From assembly GCA_947625305.1 (NCBI GenBank), contig CANQNW010000006.1, positions 44,789 through 108,788 on the forward strand: 64,000 nt of DNA. Direction: 5' to 3'. This document shows positions 18,412 to 26,495 of the stretch, piece after piece (position 1 is the first letter of the stretch; the number at the start of each line of letters is the position of its first letter). The DNA is from Candidatus Gastranaerophilales bacterium (GTDB lineage: Bacteria > Cyanobacteriota > Vampirovibrionia > Gastranaerophilales > Gastranaerophilaceae). Position numbers and translations under genes: made by a program. A model generated the notes under the pieces. That model worked only from the letters and a program-made list of their open reading frames with translations, had not been told where the DNA came from and did not search any database.

Positions 18412-19578
18412 CTATATTTTAGCCAGTTCCTTCATTGAAGAATCTGAAATTTCTATCATTGCTTTATAATCATCAAGGCGGACTATGTAAATTTCATTTT
18501 TTCCGCTGTTATCATAATACCTTGCCTGCAGATTAATCTGCGATAAATCTTTAAATGTTTCAAGCGGAAAAATATTTTTATTAACAAAACCGAATAATTT
18601 AAAAGAATTATCTTCGGAAATCAAATAGAAACCTTTATTTGGAGTTAGTTTTAAAATTGAAAGAATATCGGATTTATCTGATTCTTTTTCTTCTTTTATT
18701 TCGTGAGGAGGCGGTAATACATCGTCAACCAGAGGCATGGATAATTCCGATTCCTCAATATGTTCTGTTTTGGTTATCGGATTTGTATGTTTTAGTTTTA
18801 CTACATTAGATGTATCATTTAATAAATTTGAGGTTTGATTTAAACTGCTTTTTATTTCGTATGATTTATTATTTAATTTGGCAATTGATTCAATATTAAA
18901 ACAGCCGAAACTGTTTTTTTCTGATTCTGATAACGAATTTTTTATGATATTTCTCGGAATAATTGCTCTTTTATAGTTTTTTGTATCTTGTGGAGCAGAC
19001 GGGATTTTATATGCGGAATCAAAATTGACTGGGAACGATGTGTAACTGTTTGTTTCTGTATTATTAAAGAAACCTTTTAACAAACGGAATAACATAAAGC
19101 AAATGCCTGCTAATATAAGCAGTACTATAAAAGTATAAATACTGATATTTTTTAATGCGATTATAAAAGGATGATAATCAGAATTTAGACCTGATGTAAG
19201 TTTAATCTTGTAGTTATCATTCATAAATACATCTAATTTAATGTATTTAGATTCAACATTATTTTTTATAATCGGTTTTGTCGCAATATTAAATTGAATA
19301 TTTCTTTTATCCGATAAATGAACATAATTAATTTTTACTTTTTTAGAATAAGTGGAATCAGGCAGAAATATATAGTATCCGTTATTCCCGTTTTTTTGCA
19401 GAAAAGCTTTACCTGCGTAATTGTTATCAAATAAAAAATTTACATTATATTCATTGTTATTAATCGGCTCAATAATAAGTCGTTTTAAGTAATTTATATC
19501 ATTTGCCGATACGGTTAATGAAGATAAAATAAATATAAAGGTAAATGTAAATAATTTAAAAAAAATATTCTTTTTCAT
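18412..19578 (-). CDS. Exported beta-rich protein with one internal membrane segment, unknown
   Basis: The preferred start is the ATG at 19578, which gives 388 residues and a good signal peptide (MKKNIFFKLFTFTFIFIL, cleavage near VSA). The frame is open to an ATG at 19701, but that adds an implausible second hydrophobic stretch. The first mature domain (about 110 residues, LIIEPINNNEYNVNFLF ... RNIQFNIATKP) resembles the beta pattern of AMIN domains of cell-wall proteins, but this is weak. A membrane segment (FIVLLILAGICFMLFRLL) follows, then a low-complexity linker and a terminal folded domain. Cotranscription with the solute-binding protein and permease is likely (2-nt gap). Confidence 0.6.
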   Translation of the reverse strand: MKKNIFFKLFTFTFIFILSSLTVSANDINYLKRLIIEPINNNEYNVNFLFDNNYAGKAFLQKNGNNGYYIFLPDSTYSKKVKINYVHLSDKRNIQFNIATKPIIKNNVESKYIKLDVFMNDNYKIKLTSGLNSDYHPFIIALKNISIYTFIVLLILAGICFMLFRLLKGFFNNTETNSYTSFPVNFDSAYKIPSAPQDTKNYKRAIIPRNIIKNSLSESEKNSFGCFNIESIAKLNNKSYEIKSSLNQTSNLLNDTSNVVKLKHTNPITKTEHIEESELSMPLVDDVLPPPHEIKEEKESDKSDILSILKLTPNKGFYLISEDNSFKLFGFVNKNIFPLETFKDLSQINLQARYYDNSGKNEIYIVRLDDYKAMIEISDSSMKELAKI

Positions 19579-19734
19579 GCTTAATTTTAATTCCCCAGGG
19601 TAATATATAGTTAATACAAAAATTACAATAATATTAAAACACCAAAAAATATTTTTTGCCAATAAATTAACGAAGTTTTTTATTGAAAAAATAAGTAACA
19701 TTTGATATTATCTAACTATAGAGCGGTGTAAATA

Positions 19735-20643
19735 ATGAATATATCAGAAGAACAAGTAAATAAAATTTTTGAGCTTGCCTCAATGGATTATAAAAAACAT
19801 CAGGAAAATGTTACGGAAAAAGATATTTCTGAAGCATTAATTGAAATAGAACAAAAAATATATTCCTTTGCAAATAGCGGTGTAAAGATTGATTCGCTTG
19901 AAAATAAGCGAATATTAATTGCTGATGATTTAGAGTTATCAATCTACCAATTAAGTACAGTATTAAAACGAATAGGAATAACTCCTAAAGTTGCAAGGCA
20001 TAAGGATGAAGCGTTAAAAGAAATGCAAAAAGCGCATTTTGATTGTGTAATCTTTGATTTATTTATGCCCGACAGCTCTGACGGATTTGATTTGATTAAG
20101 GCCGCAGTTGATAAAAGGACTGAAGATAATCTTGATTTTAAAATTATCGTTATTTCCGGAACGGATGATTCAAATTTAATCGAACACAGCTATGAATTAG
20201 GTGCGGATTTTTATATTCAAAAAGACGGAAACTGGCATTCTAAGTTATTAAAGTATATCAGTTCTTCATTCCAAATTGATAAAAATACTGCATTTACAAG
20301 ATATACCATAAATAATGATATTGCATCATTTATTATAAAAAGATTTAATGAAACAAAAGTTTTTGATGAACTTTTAAAGAATATAAATACTTCAATATAT
20401 ACGGGTATTAAGCATGTATTGTTTGATTTAAAAGAAATAACAGCTTTTGATGCGGATAATGTCTATATTTTTGCTGATATTTATAAAATATGTGCGGAAA
20501 ACGGCGGAAAATTTGTTCTCGTTAACCCTTCATTAAAGGTAAGAGAGGCTCTTTCATTTGCTTATCTTGAGGATGTTATTCCTTATAAAAATTCTGTAGA
20601 AGATGCTGTAACTCTTATAATGAGCGAATCTAAGGCTCAATAA
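19735..20643 (+). CDS. Response regulator: receiver domain plus STAS-like output domain
   Basis: The protein has 302 residues. Residues 1-56 are a helical N-terminal region. A receiver domain spans about 58-175 with acidic pair Asp64/Asp65, phospho-acceptor Asp108 (IFDLFMPD), Ser141-Gly-Thr143 and Lys163. The C-terminal 100 residues (HVLFDLKEITAFDADNVYIF ... GGKFVLVNPS) read as a STAS-like fold as in anti-sigma-factor antagonists. Output by partner switching rather than DNA binding is therefore likely. GAGCGGTG precedes the ATG. It is divergent from the exported-protein operon and its 3' end overlaps convergent rpiB by 14 nt. No kinase is adjacent. Confidence 0.75.
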   Translation: MNISEEQVNKIFELASMDYKKHQENVTEKDISEALIEIEQKIYSFANSGVKIDSLENKRILIADDLELSIYQLSTVLKRIGITPKVARHKDEALKEMQKAHFDCVIFDLFMPDSSDGFDLIKAAVDKRTEDNLDFKIIVISGTDDSNLIEHSYELGADFYIQKDGNWHSKLLKYISSSFQIDKNTAFTRYTINNDIASFIIKRFNETKVFDELLKNINTSIYTGIKHVLFDLKEITAFDADNVYIFADIYKICAENGGKFVLVNPSLKVREALSFAYLEDVIPYKNSVEDAVTLIMSESKAQ

Positions 20644-21061
20644 GAGAAATTCTTTTCAAGTGTCTTTGTCCTTCAAAATCTGTATTAAGCCATATTTCGC
20701 ATATGTCATATGCTGATTGTTCGCCTATAATCCTTTGCCCAAAGCATAAAATATTTGAATCATTGTGCAGTCTTGAAAATTTAGCGGTGGTTGTATCAGA
20801 ACATACAACAGCTCTTATTCCTTTGGTCTTATTTGCAGTTATACACATTCCTACTCCGCTTCCGCATATTAAAATGCCTTTATCATAATTTTTGTCAGCA
20901 ACCATTTGCGCAGTTTTTTTTGCTATAATCGGATAATCAACGGCCTCTTGTGAATAACAGCCGTTATCATATACTTCGTAACCCTTATTTTTAAGGTATT
21001 CAATTATTTTATTTTTTAATTCAAACCCTGCATGGTCACATCCGATTATAATTTTTTCCAT
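20630..21061 (-). CDS. rpiB: Ribose-5-phosphate isomerase B
   Basis: This 143-residue protein of the RpiB/LacAB family interconverts ribose 5-phosphate and ribulose 5-phosphate in the pentose phosphate pathway. It shows IIGCDHAGFELK at the N-terminus, the active-site loop CGSGVGMCITANKTKGIRA with the catalytic Cys, and ARLHNDSNILCFGQRI. The length is normal for the family. CAGGAG lies 8 nt before the ATG. It ends inside the 3' end of the convergent regulator gene. Confidence 0.93.
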   Translation of the reverse strand: MEKIIIGCDHAGFELKNKIIEYLKNKGYEVYDNGCYSQEAVDYPIIAKKTAQMVADKNYDKGILICGSGVGMCITANKTKGIRAVVCSDTTTAKFSRLHNDSNILCFGQRIIGEQSAYDICEIWLNTDFEGQRHLKRISLIEP

Positions 21062-21189
21062 ATAATTTCTCCTGAAAATAATTTTATCATATATAAAAAA
21101 TAATGTTACAAAAATTTAAAATTTTGTTTTAAAGTAGCATGTTTTTTTAATTTCAGTTGTTTATTAATATGTAAGAAATAGGTAATATT

Positions 21190-21957
21190 ATGACTGAAAT
21201 TCCTCAAACAAATCAGTTACAAAATCCTAATTTGATAAATCCTGCAGGGGTTTATCAAAATACTCCTGTTGTAAACACACAGAACGGACAAACGGTTACC
21301 GTTAATCCTTATCCTTCAACAATATATCAGTATCCGCAGTCATCCGTATATGATACAAACTCAAAACAAGCTGCCTCGGGAGTAAATATATATATTTATA
21401 ACCCGTCAGGCTATGGTGCACCGTCTACTAATACATGTTACGGGCCGTTTAATTATCCTAATGGTGCACAAATGACTTATCCCGGTGCAACACAGATTTC
21501 ATATGAAACTCCCGCATCAACTCCGTTAAATAACGACGGTAATCAGCCTATACCTGCATCGCCTGTTTCAGGAGATACAACAGAGGAAAAAAATGGGGTT
21601 AAGAAAAAACAAGTAACCGAATTATCTGATGACTACATAAAAATGCTTGAAAGTTATTTAACAAATTCTAATGTTGAAATAAGACGACAAGGTATTGAAG
21701 ACTTAATAAAAAGATTTGAAGAAGATGATTCAAGAGAAAAACATCCTGCATTAACGGCATTATTGAATATTGCACTTCAAGATCCTAACTCAAGTAACAG
21801 ACTGTTAGCTATGTCGCCGATTGTTGCTGAAGTAGCGGCAGGTGATAAAAATACTGAAACCCTCTTGCAAAATTTAACAAAATCAGATAAAGTATACGGT
21901 CAAGAAGCTAAAACCGCTTCCAACGCACTTTTAAAAGTAACAAGAAAAAATCAATGA
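21190..21957 (+). CDS. Pro/Asn/Tyr-rich protein with HEAT-like C-terminal domain
   Basis: The protein has 255 residues. The first about 130 are low complexity and rich in Pro, Asn, Gln, Thr and Tyr, without a signal peptide. Residues about 140-250 are helical, with HEAT-like alternation (DDYIKMLESYLTNSNVEIRRQGIEDLIKRF, in parts). AGGTAATATT precedes the ATG. It is followed after 21 nt by another unknown gene and then a response regulator. The disordered part plus helical repeats suggests a scaffolding role, which is speculation. Confidence 0.65.
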   Translation: MTEIPQTNQLQNPNLINPAGVYQNTPVVNTQNGQTVTVNPYPSTIYQYPQSSVYDTNSKQAASGVNIYIYNPSGYGAPSTNTCYGPFNYPNGAQMTYPGATQISYETPASTPLNNDGNQPIPASPVSGDTTEEKNGVKKKQVTELSDDYIKMLESYLTNSNVEIRRQGIEDLIKRFEEDDSREKHPALTALLNIALQDPNSSNRLLAMSPIVAEVAAGDKNTETLLQNLTKSDKVYGQEAKTASNALLKVTRKNQ

Positions 21958-21978
21958 TGAATATAACAGGTAAGTAAG

Positions 21979-22458
21979 ATGTCAAAAATAACAGCAATAA
22001 CAAACGCATTAAAAAATTTTTCCGGTAAGCCTTTAGCTATTACCTCTAAAGCTTTGGGCATTGCATCTGTTGCCGCAGTTATTTATGATTCTCACGTAAA
22101 CGGAAAAATAAAAGCTGATTCAACTGATTTTAATGCTACCGGCGATAGATATTTTAAACAGTATAAACAATTTATGTCAACTGATAAAAACAGTGCTTCC
22201 GTTAATAAACTTAAACGGGTCTGGTATGATATTCAGCAAAACTTCTCTTATTATCATCCGTTTTACAAAACAAAAGGCTATTTATCAGGATTTGGCAAAA
22301 CATTATTAAATGAACTTCCGATTATCGGTTTATCGGCTATTGCATTAAAATGTAAAAAAATAGGTAAAGTTGCAGGTGTTCTGCTTGGAATTAATGCAGT
22401 GAAAGTTTTATTATTTGATGTTTTAGGTTTAGGAAAAGAAAAAAATAAAAAAATATAA
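21979..22458 (+). CDS. Small unknown protein with hydrophobic ends
   Basis: The protein has 159 residues, with a basic composition and moderately hydrophobic segments near the N-terminus (LAITSKALGIASVAAVIY) and C-terminus (VAGVLLGINAVKVLLFDVLG). Around residues 85-100 is an aromatic stretch (FSYYHPFYKTKGYL). AGGTAAG precedes the ATG. It is probably cotranscribed with the preceding gene. No family recognised; membrane association is possible. Confidence 0.6.
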   Translation: MSKITAITNALKNFSGKPLAITSKALGIASVAAVIYDSHVNGKIKADSTDFNATGDRYFKQYKQFMSTDKNSASVNKLKRVWYDIQQNFSYYHPFYKTKGYLSGFGKTLLNELPIIGLSAIALKCKKIGKVAGVLLGINAVKVLLFDVLGLGKEKNKKI

Positions 22459-22597
22459 TCTGCAAAAGTCTATATAGTTCTTACCCACCAGTCTAATAAT
22501 AAATTAGTCGTACGGTTAATTTCGAAATTGTATTATTTGTTTTAATGTTAGTTTATTGTTAAAAACAAATAATATCAGTAGAGAGGAAGGTTTTACC

Positions 22598-23281
22598 GTG
22601 GCTGAAGTGTTAGAGAAAAAAGATGTTATAAGAGTTGTAATTGTTGAAGATTACAAATTAACCCGTGTCGGCTTAAAATCAACTTTAAATGAATACGAAC
22701 ATATTAATGTTGTTGGTGAAGCAGAGGATGCTCAAGAAGGTATAAAGTTAATTGAAGAACTTAAACCTGATGTTGTTCTTATGGATTTAGGCCTTCCCGG
22801 AATGAACGGACTTGAAGCAACATTGAAATTAAAAGAAAAAGCGGCTTCATCAAAAATAATAGTATTGACATCTCATGAAAGAAATGAAGAAGTTATAGCG
22901 GCATTAGGTGCAGGTGCTAATGCATATTGTTTAAAGGATATTACACCTGAAACTTTATCTGAAGTAATAAGGAATGTTGCTCAAGGTGCTTGCTGGGTTG
23001 ATGCCGGTGTTTCATCTGCAGCTTTGAACTTTTTCCCGAAACCTGAAAATGTTACTCTTATTCATTCAACAGAAGTTCAAGATGCCAGAGCGCAATTAAC
23101 GGAAAGGGAACTTGAAGTATTAAAACATCTTGTTAAAGGGAAAAGTAATACGGAAATAGCAAAGGAATTAATTGTAAGCGTACATACAGCAAAAGCACAC
23201 GTATGCAGTATATTGCAGAAATTATGTGTTGATGACAGAGTTCAGGCTGCAGTTAAAGCTATAAAAGAGAATATAATATAA
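22598..23281 (+). CDS. NarL/FixJ-family response regulator
   Basis: The protein has 227 residues from a GTG start at 22598, supported by GAGGAAGG 7 nt upstream; the earlier in-frame TTG at 22556 lacks such a site. The receiver domain has Glu17/Asp18, phospho-acceptor Asp63 (VVLMDLGLPG), Thr91 and Lys113. The C-terminal LuxR-type HTH runs from LTERELEVLKHLVKG (about 168) to the end with SNTEIAKELIVSVHTAKAHV as the DNA-contacting helix. It is a transcription factor activated by a kinase not found next to it; an orphan kinase lies at 56374. A strong terminator follows. Confidence 0.92.
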   Translation: MAEVLEKKDVIRVVIVEDYKLTRVGLKSTLNEYEHINVVGEAEDAQEGIKLIEELKPDVVLMDLGLPGMNGLEATLKLKEKAASSKIIVLTSHERNEEVIAALGAGANAYCLKDITPETLSEVIRNVAQGACWVDAGVSSAALNFFPKPENVTLIHSTEVQDARAQLTERELEVLKHLVKGKSNTEIAKELIVSVHTAKAHVCSILQKLCVDDRVQAAVKAIKENII

Positions 23282-23303
23282 AATTTTGCGGTTAACATAG
23301 GGG

Positions 23304-23342
23304 AAGATTTATATTTAATTAATATTAAATATAAATCTTTTT
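23304..23342 (+). terminator. Terminator of the NarL-type regulator
   Basis: A perfect 16-bp stem (arms 23304-23319 and 23324-23339, loop TAAT), AT-rich, followed by TTT. Confidence 0.65.
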
Positions 23343-23396
23343 CAATATTATGTCTTTACAATTAATTTATTTTTTATTAGTATATAATTAAGTTTT

Positions 23397-23486
23397 GGAA
23401 GAGTGCCAGAGCGGTTGAATGGAGCGGTCTTGAAAACCGTCGTACGTGCGAGCGTACCGTGGGTTCGAATCCCACTTCTTCCTCCA
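23397..23486 (+). tRNA. tRNA-Ser(UGA)
   Basis: A 90-nt cloverleaf with encoded CCA. The acceptor GGAAGAG pairs with TTCTTCC (G-U at 7-66). The anticodon stem GCGGT/ACCGT encloses loop CTTGAAA with anticodon TGA. A long variable arm (GTACG/CGTAC) is typical of serine tRNAs, and the T arm is GTGGG-TTCGAAT-CCCAC. The discriminator base at 23483 reads T, whereas bacterial serine tRNAs nearly always have G73. It decodes UCA and other UCN codons. Confidence 0.95.
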
Positions 23487-23492
23487 TTTTTA

Positions 23493-23518
23493 AAGAGCCG
23501 AAAGGCTCTTATTTTTTA
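23493..23518 (+). terminator. Terminator of tRNA-Ser
   Basis: AAGAGCC, GNRA-type loop GAAA, GGCTCTT followed by ATTTTTT, starting 7 nt after the CCA. Confidence 0.88.
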
Positions 23519-23597
23519 TGCTTGATTGGTTTCTTTCTGTTTTGATTATAACAATGACCTGATTATATTTAACTTTATCGGACTGCAATTTTTTATA

Positions 23598-24317
23598 TTA
23601 ATTTTCAAAGATAAGGTTTGATATTATCTTTTTAAAATCATTAACATCTAAAACAGAGAAACATTCAACCGCCTCAAGACTTTTTAAAAGACCTCTGTAT
23701 GAATTTAATCCGATAATTTTATCTGCGTAATTTTTTGATGCTGTTTGCGATTTGTGGCAATTAATTATGTCTTTTTTCTTTTGGATAACATTTGAAATAT
23801 TTACATAGTATTGCGGCATATTTATTGCCGACCATACCTCATAATATGCAATTTTTAGATTGTTTTTATATTTTCCGTCTTTTAATTTGTTTAAAAGCAA
23901 AATGCTTACAGCTTTGTGGTCTTTATGCTGGTCAAAAATATAGGGAATAAATATTACATCATATTTTTGTATATCAATTGTGTTAAATTCCTCTTGATGT
24001 GAAATTATGTGTTTATCAGGTAAATCCAGCATTTTACAGTTTTTAATTCCTGCAAGGGTCATTGCCTCATTCATTTCTTGTTTTCTTATATCATTGTCAT
24101 TCCCGTGTGTAAGACACAGAACATCAAAATATTCGGGATATAAGGACATAATTCCTGCACATCCTATGCTTTCATCATCGGGATGAGGTGCAATTACCAA
24201 ATATTTTTCCCCCTCTTTCGGAATAAATTCTATTGGTTTTACATTTATCGCAATAAGGGGATTATATATTCTGTTTAATAATGTTTTATATATTTTTTTT
24301 ATAAAAAATTTTTTCAT
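23598..24317 (-). CDS. PIG-L/LmbE-family N-acetylglucosaminyl deacetylase-like protein
   Basis: The protein has 239 residues from the ATG at 24317. The reading frame stays open to 24434, but that extension is antisense to the start of the divergent glycosyltransferase. The zinc motif AxHPDDE is present (VIAPHPDDESIGCAG), with a second His in YIFDQHKDHKAV, as in LmbE/PIG-L deacetylases that act on GlcNAc-linked substrates. There is no Shine-Dalgarno; a reverse-strand TATAAT lies 6 nt upstream of the ATG, so a leaderless mRNA is likely. Together with the divergent glycosyltransferase it points to glycan synthesis. Confidence 0.82.
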   Translation of the reverse strand: MKKFFIKKIYKTLLNRIYNPLIAINVKPIEFIPKEGEKYLVIAPHPDDESIGCAGIMSLYPEYFDVLCLTHGNDNDIRKQEMNEAMTLAGIKNCKMLDLPDKHIISHQEEFNTIDIQKYDVIFIPYIFDQHKDHKAVSILLLNKLKDGKYKNNLKIAYYEVWSAINMPQYYVNISNVIQKKKDIINCHKSQTASKNYADKIIGLNSYRGLLKSLEAVECFSVLDVNDFKKIISNLIFEN

Positions 24318-24339
24318 AAATTTATTATATAATAAACTT
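24318..24339. promoter_or_regulatory. Divergent promoter with interlocked -10 boxes
   Basis: Only 22 bp separate the two start codons. TATAAT lies at 24328-24333 on the plus strand and at 24329-24324 on the minus strand, each 6 nt from its ATG. Neither gene has a Shine-Dalgarno. Transcription would start at or next to the start codon in both directions. The -35 boxes would fall inside the opposite coding sequence and are poor. Confidence 0.5.
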
Positions 24340-25455
24340 ATGTATAAAGTAGCTGTTGTAACAAATATAATATATGATACCGACGGGTTGGGCAAAAATG
24401 CCGGCGGAGGGGCTGTTGTTACTTCAAAACTCATTCATCAGCTTAATAATATCCAAGACATTGATTTGACAGTATTTGCTTTTATTGATAAATCTACCGT
24501 AAAACCGTCTTTTAAATATAGAATTATTTCGGGGAAATCTATAAATGAAATAATCTCTAATATTGATGAAGTTATAAAAAATGAAAATTTTGATTTTGTT
24601 ATAACTGCAAATATTTTTAATCTGTATAAAAATAATATGCTTCAGGCTCATTCTTTTATAGAAAGGTGCAAAAGATGCAATAAACTTATATATGCTTTAA
24701 AACTATTTCTATCTAAAGAAAAAATTAAATTTGAAAAGGATATTTATAAAAATTTGTCATCTCAAAATAACTTTATTGCCATGTCTGAGACTGTAAAAAA
24801 GGATTATTGTTCTAATTTTAATATAAATCCTGATAATGTAAGAGTTGTATACCCGGGGTGTAATCAAGCATATAAAGAATTGCCTCTTTTTGAAAAGAAA
24901 ACTATTCCGACCCTCGGAATTGTAGCTAACAGTTCAATAAATAAAGGCGGGCATTTATTTATATTATCTATGGGATTACTTAAACTATCAGGGAAAAAAT
25001 TTAATATAAAGATGATTGCCCCAAAATATGAAAAAGATATTGTTATGAATTTTATAGTTAATCTTTTTAATTTAAAAAATAATCTTGAAATTTTGCCCAA
25101 ACTCTCAGATATGTCTGATTTTTATAAAAATATTGATTTCCTTGTATTGCCTTCATATAACGAGGCATTCGGACTTGTTGTAATTGAAGCGGGTGCATAT
25201 GGCAAGCCTTCTGTTATATCATCTTCTGCAGGGGTGTCGGAAATAATTAATAAAGAGAACGGTTTTGTTTTCAATATTAAATCATTTAAAGATTATATTA
25301 AAACTTTAAAATCTGTTATTGATTTATATCAAGAGAATTATGATTTATATTTAAAATATTGCGAAAATATTTTTGAATTATCAAAGAAATATACCTGGGA
25401 AAATTTTGCGGAAAATATTCTGAATATGGAAAAGGAGAGTAATAAATATGTTTAA
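24340..25455 (+). CDS. Glycosyltransferase family 4 protein
   Basis: This 371-residue GT-B fold glycosyltransferase has an N-terminal acceptor domain (begins YKVAVVTNIIYDTDGLGKN). The linker strand is TPTLGIVANSSINKGGHLF, and the nucleotide-sugar site is in the C-terminal half (LPSYNEAFGLVVIEAGAYG, then KPSVISSSAGVSEII). The E-x7-E pattern (EAFGLVVIE) is intact. It is probably a retaining transferase in cell-surface glycan synthesis. The gene is likely leaderless and overlaps the downstream radical SAM gene by 8 nt. Confidence 0.85.
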   Translation: MYKVAVVTNIIYDTDGLGKNAGGGAVVTSKLIHQLNNIQDIDLTVFAFIDKSTVKPSFKYRIISGKSINEIISNIDEVIKNENFDFVITANIFNLYKNNMLQAHSFIERCKRCNKLIYALKLFLSKEKIKFEKDIYKNLSSQNNFIAMSETVKKDYCSNFNINPDNVRVVYPGCNQAYKELPLFEKKTIPTLGIVANSSINKGGHLFILSMGLLKLSGKKFNIKMIAPKYEKDIVMNFIVNLFNLKNNLEILPKLSDMSDFYKNIDFLVLPSYNEAFGLVVIEAGAYGKPSVISSSAGVSEIINKENGFVFNIKSFKDYIKTLKSVIDLYQENYDLYLKYCENIFELSKKYTWENFAENILNMEKESNKYV

Positions 25456-26455
25456 TTTTGGTTTTAAAAAAAGAAAATATTTGGACTGTCCTTATTTAAA
25501 GCATTCTCTGCACTTTTTTTATAATGAAATAAGGGCTTGCTGTTCTAATTCAAAAGGTCCTGTTTTTTATTCAAACGTAAATAATGATACAAATATTGAT
25601 ATAGATTATATTTATGAGCAAAGGAAAAAAATTGTTGATAAAATTAACTCCTCAAAAAGTGAGGTCGCTATTCCTGATGAGTGTAAAAATTGTTATATGA
25701 TTAATGATTTTTTATCGGATAAAAAAGTTACGGATTTTGATAATTATGTAAATCGGTTATACATTCAAAATAATATGTCTTGCAATGCAAAATGTATATA
25801 CTGCTGTTTTGATTATTTGGGGAAAGGTCAGTTATATAATGCAATACCCGTTATTAAATCTATCATGGATAAAAATATGATTGATAAAAAATGTACTTTA
25901 ATATTAAGCGGTGGTGAAATTACAATTTCTCCGCAGTTTGAGGAATTAATAACAATATTGGATGAAAATCTGGATTCTCAAATTTCACTTGCAACATCAG
26001 GAATTAAATATTCAAAATCCTTGGAAAAAATATTTGCTAAAAATAAATGCTGGGAAACTTTATCTTTAGATTGCGGATGCAGGGAAACATATCTTAAATT
26101 AAAGCAGGTGGATTGTTTTGATACTGTTGTAAATAATATTAGAGAATATACGAAAAATGCGCCTCAAACCCCTAAAATGATTACTTTAAAATATATTATC
26201 GTTGATAATATAAATGATAATAAAGAAGAAATTAAAAAATTCATGGATATAGTCTCTGATTTGGGTGTAGAGTGCGTAATAGCAGATGTTAATTTTGAAC
26301 AATACAGTATTACTAATAATAATATCGTGCCGAAACACTATTTTGAACTCTTTGATTATTTTAAGCAGTTAGCAAAAGAGAAAAATATTAAATTTGAAAT
26401 TGGCAATCAAAGTTTGCAAATAACTAATAAAGGGAAAGAGCAATATTTTAAATAA
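25448..26455 (+). CDS. Radical SAM protein
   Basis: This 335-residue protein carries the radical SAM cluster motif in MSCNAKCIYCCF (C-x3-C-x2-C), followed by LILSGGEITI (the SAM-binding GGE motif) and later barrel strands. Additional N-terminal cysteines (CPYLKHS, ACCSNS, CKNCY) before the core resemble the auxiliary cysteines of SPASM/Twitch-type proteins, but placed N-terminally. GGAGAGTAATAAAT precedes the ATG inside the end of the glycosyltransferase gene. Operon context suggests modification of a sugar or of a peptide/glycan; the substrate is unknown. Confidence 0.8.
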   Translation: MFNFGFKKRKYLDCPYLKHSLHFFYNEIRACCSNSKGPVFYSNVNNDTNIDIDYIYEQRKKIVDKINSSKSEVAIPDECKNCYMINDFLSDKKVTDFDNYVNRLYIQNNMSCNAKCIYCCFDYLGKGQLYNAIPVIKSIMDKNMIDKKCTLILSGGEITISPQFEELITILDENLDSQISLATSGIKYSKSLEKIFAKNKCWETLSLDCGCRETYLKLKQVDCFDTVVNNIREYTKNAPQTPKMITLKYIIVDNINDNKEEIKKFMDIVSDLGVECVIADVNFEQYSITNNNIVPKHYFELFDYFKQLAKEKNIKFEIGNQSLQITNKGKEQYFK

Positions 26456-26460
26456 GCATA

Positions 26461-26495
26461 TTGACTGAAAATTAAATAAGCTTTAGTATTTTTAT
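26461..26495 (+). promoter_or_regulatory. Leaderless promoter of rnhA
   Basis: TTGACT (26461-26466), 17-bp spacer, TAGTAT (26484-26489), then 6 nt (TTTTAT) and the ATG at 26496. Both boxes and spacing are near sigma-70 consensus. The predicted transcription start falls on the start codon and no Shine-Dalgarno is present. Confidence 0.72.

Noticed and set aside
19579..19701. Upstream start of the exported-protein gene at 19701
   Set aside because: Adds a second hydrophobic stretch before a complete signal peptide; start at 19578 is more sensible.
23397..23486. Attachment site for an integrated element at tRNA-Ser
   Set aside because: No integrase gene and no repeat of the tRNA 3' end seen in the following sequence.
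24318..24434. N-terminal extension of the PIG-L gene to 24434
   Set aside because: It would be fully antisense to the start of the GT4 gene and adds a sequence with no family match; the start at 24317 fits the family and the -10 box.
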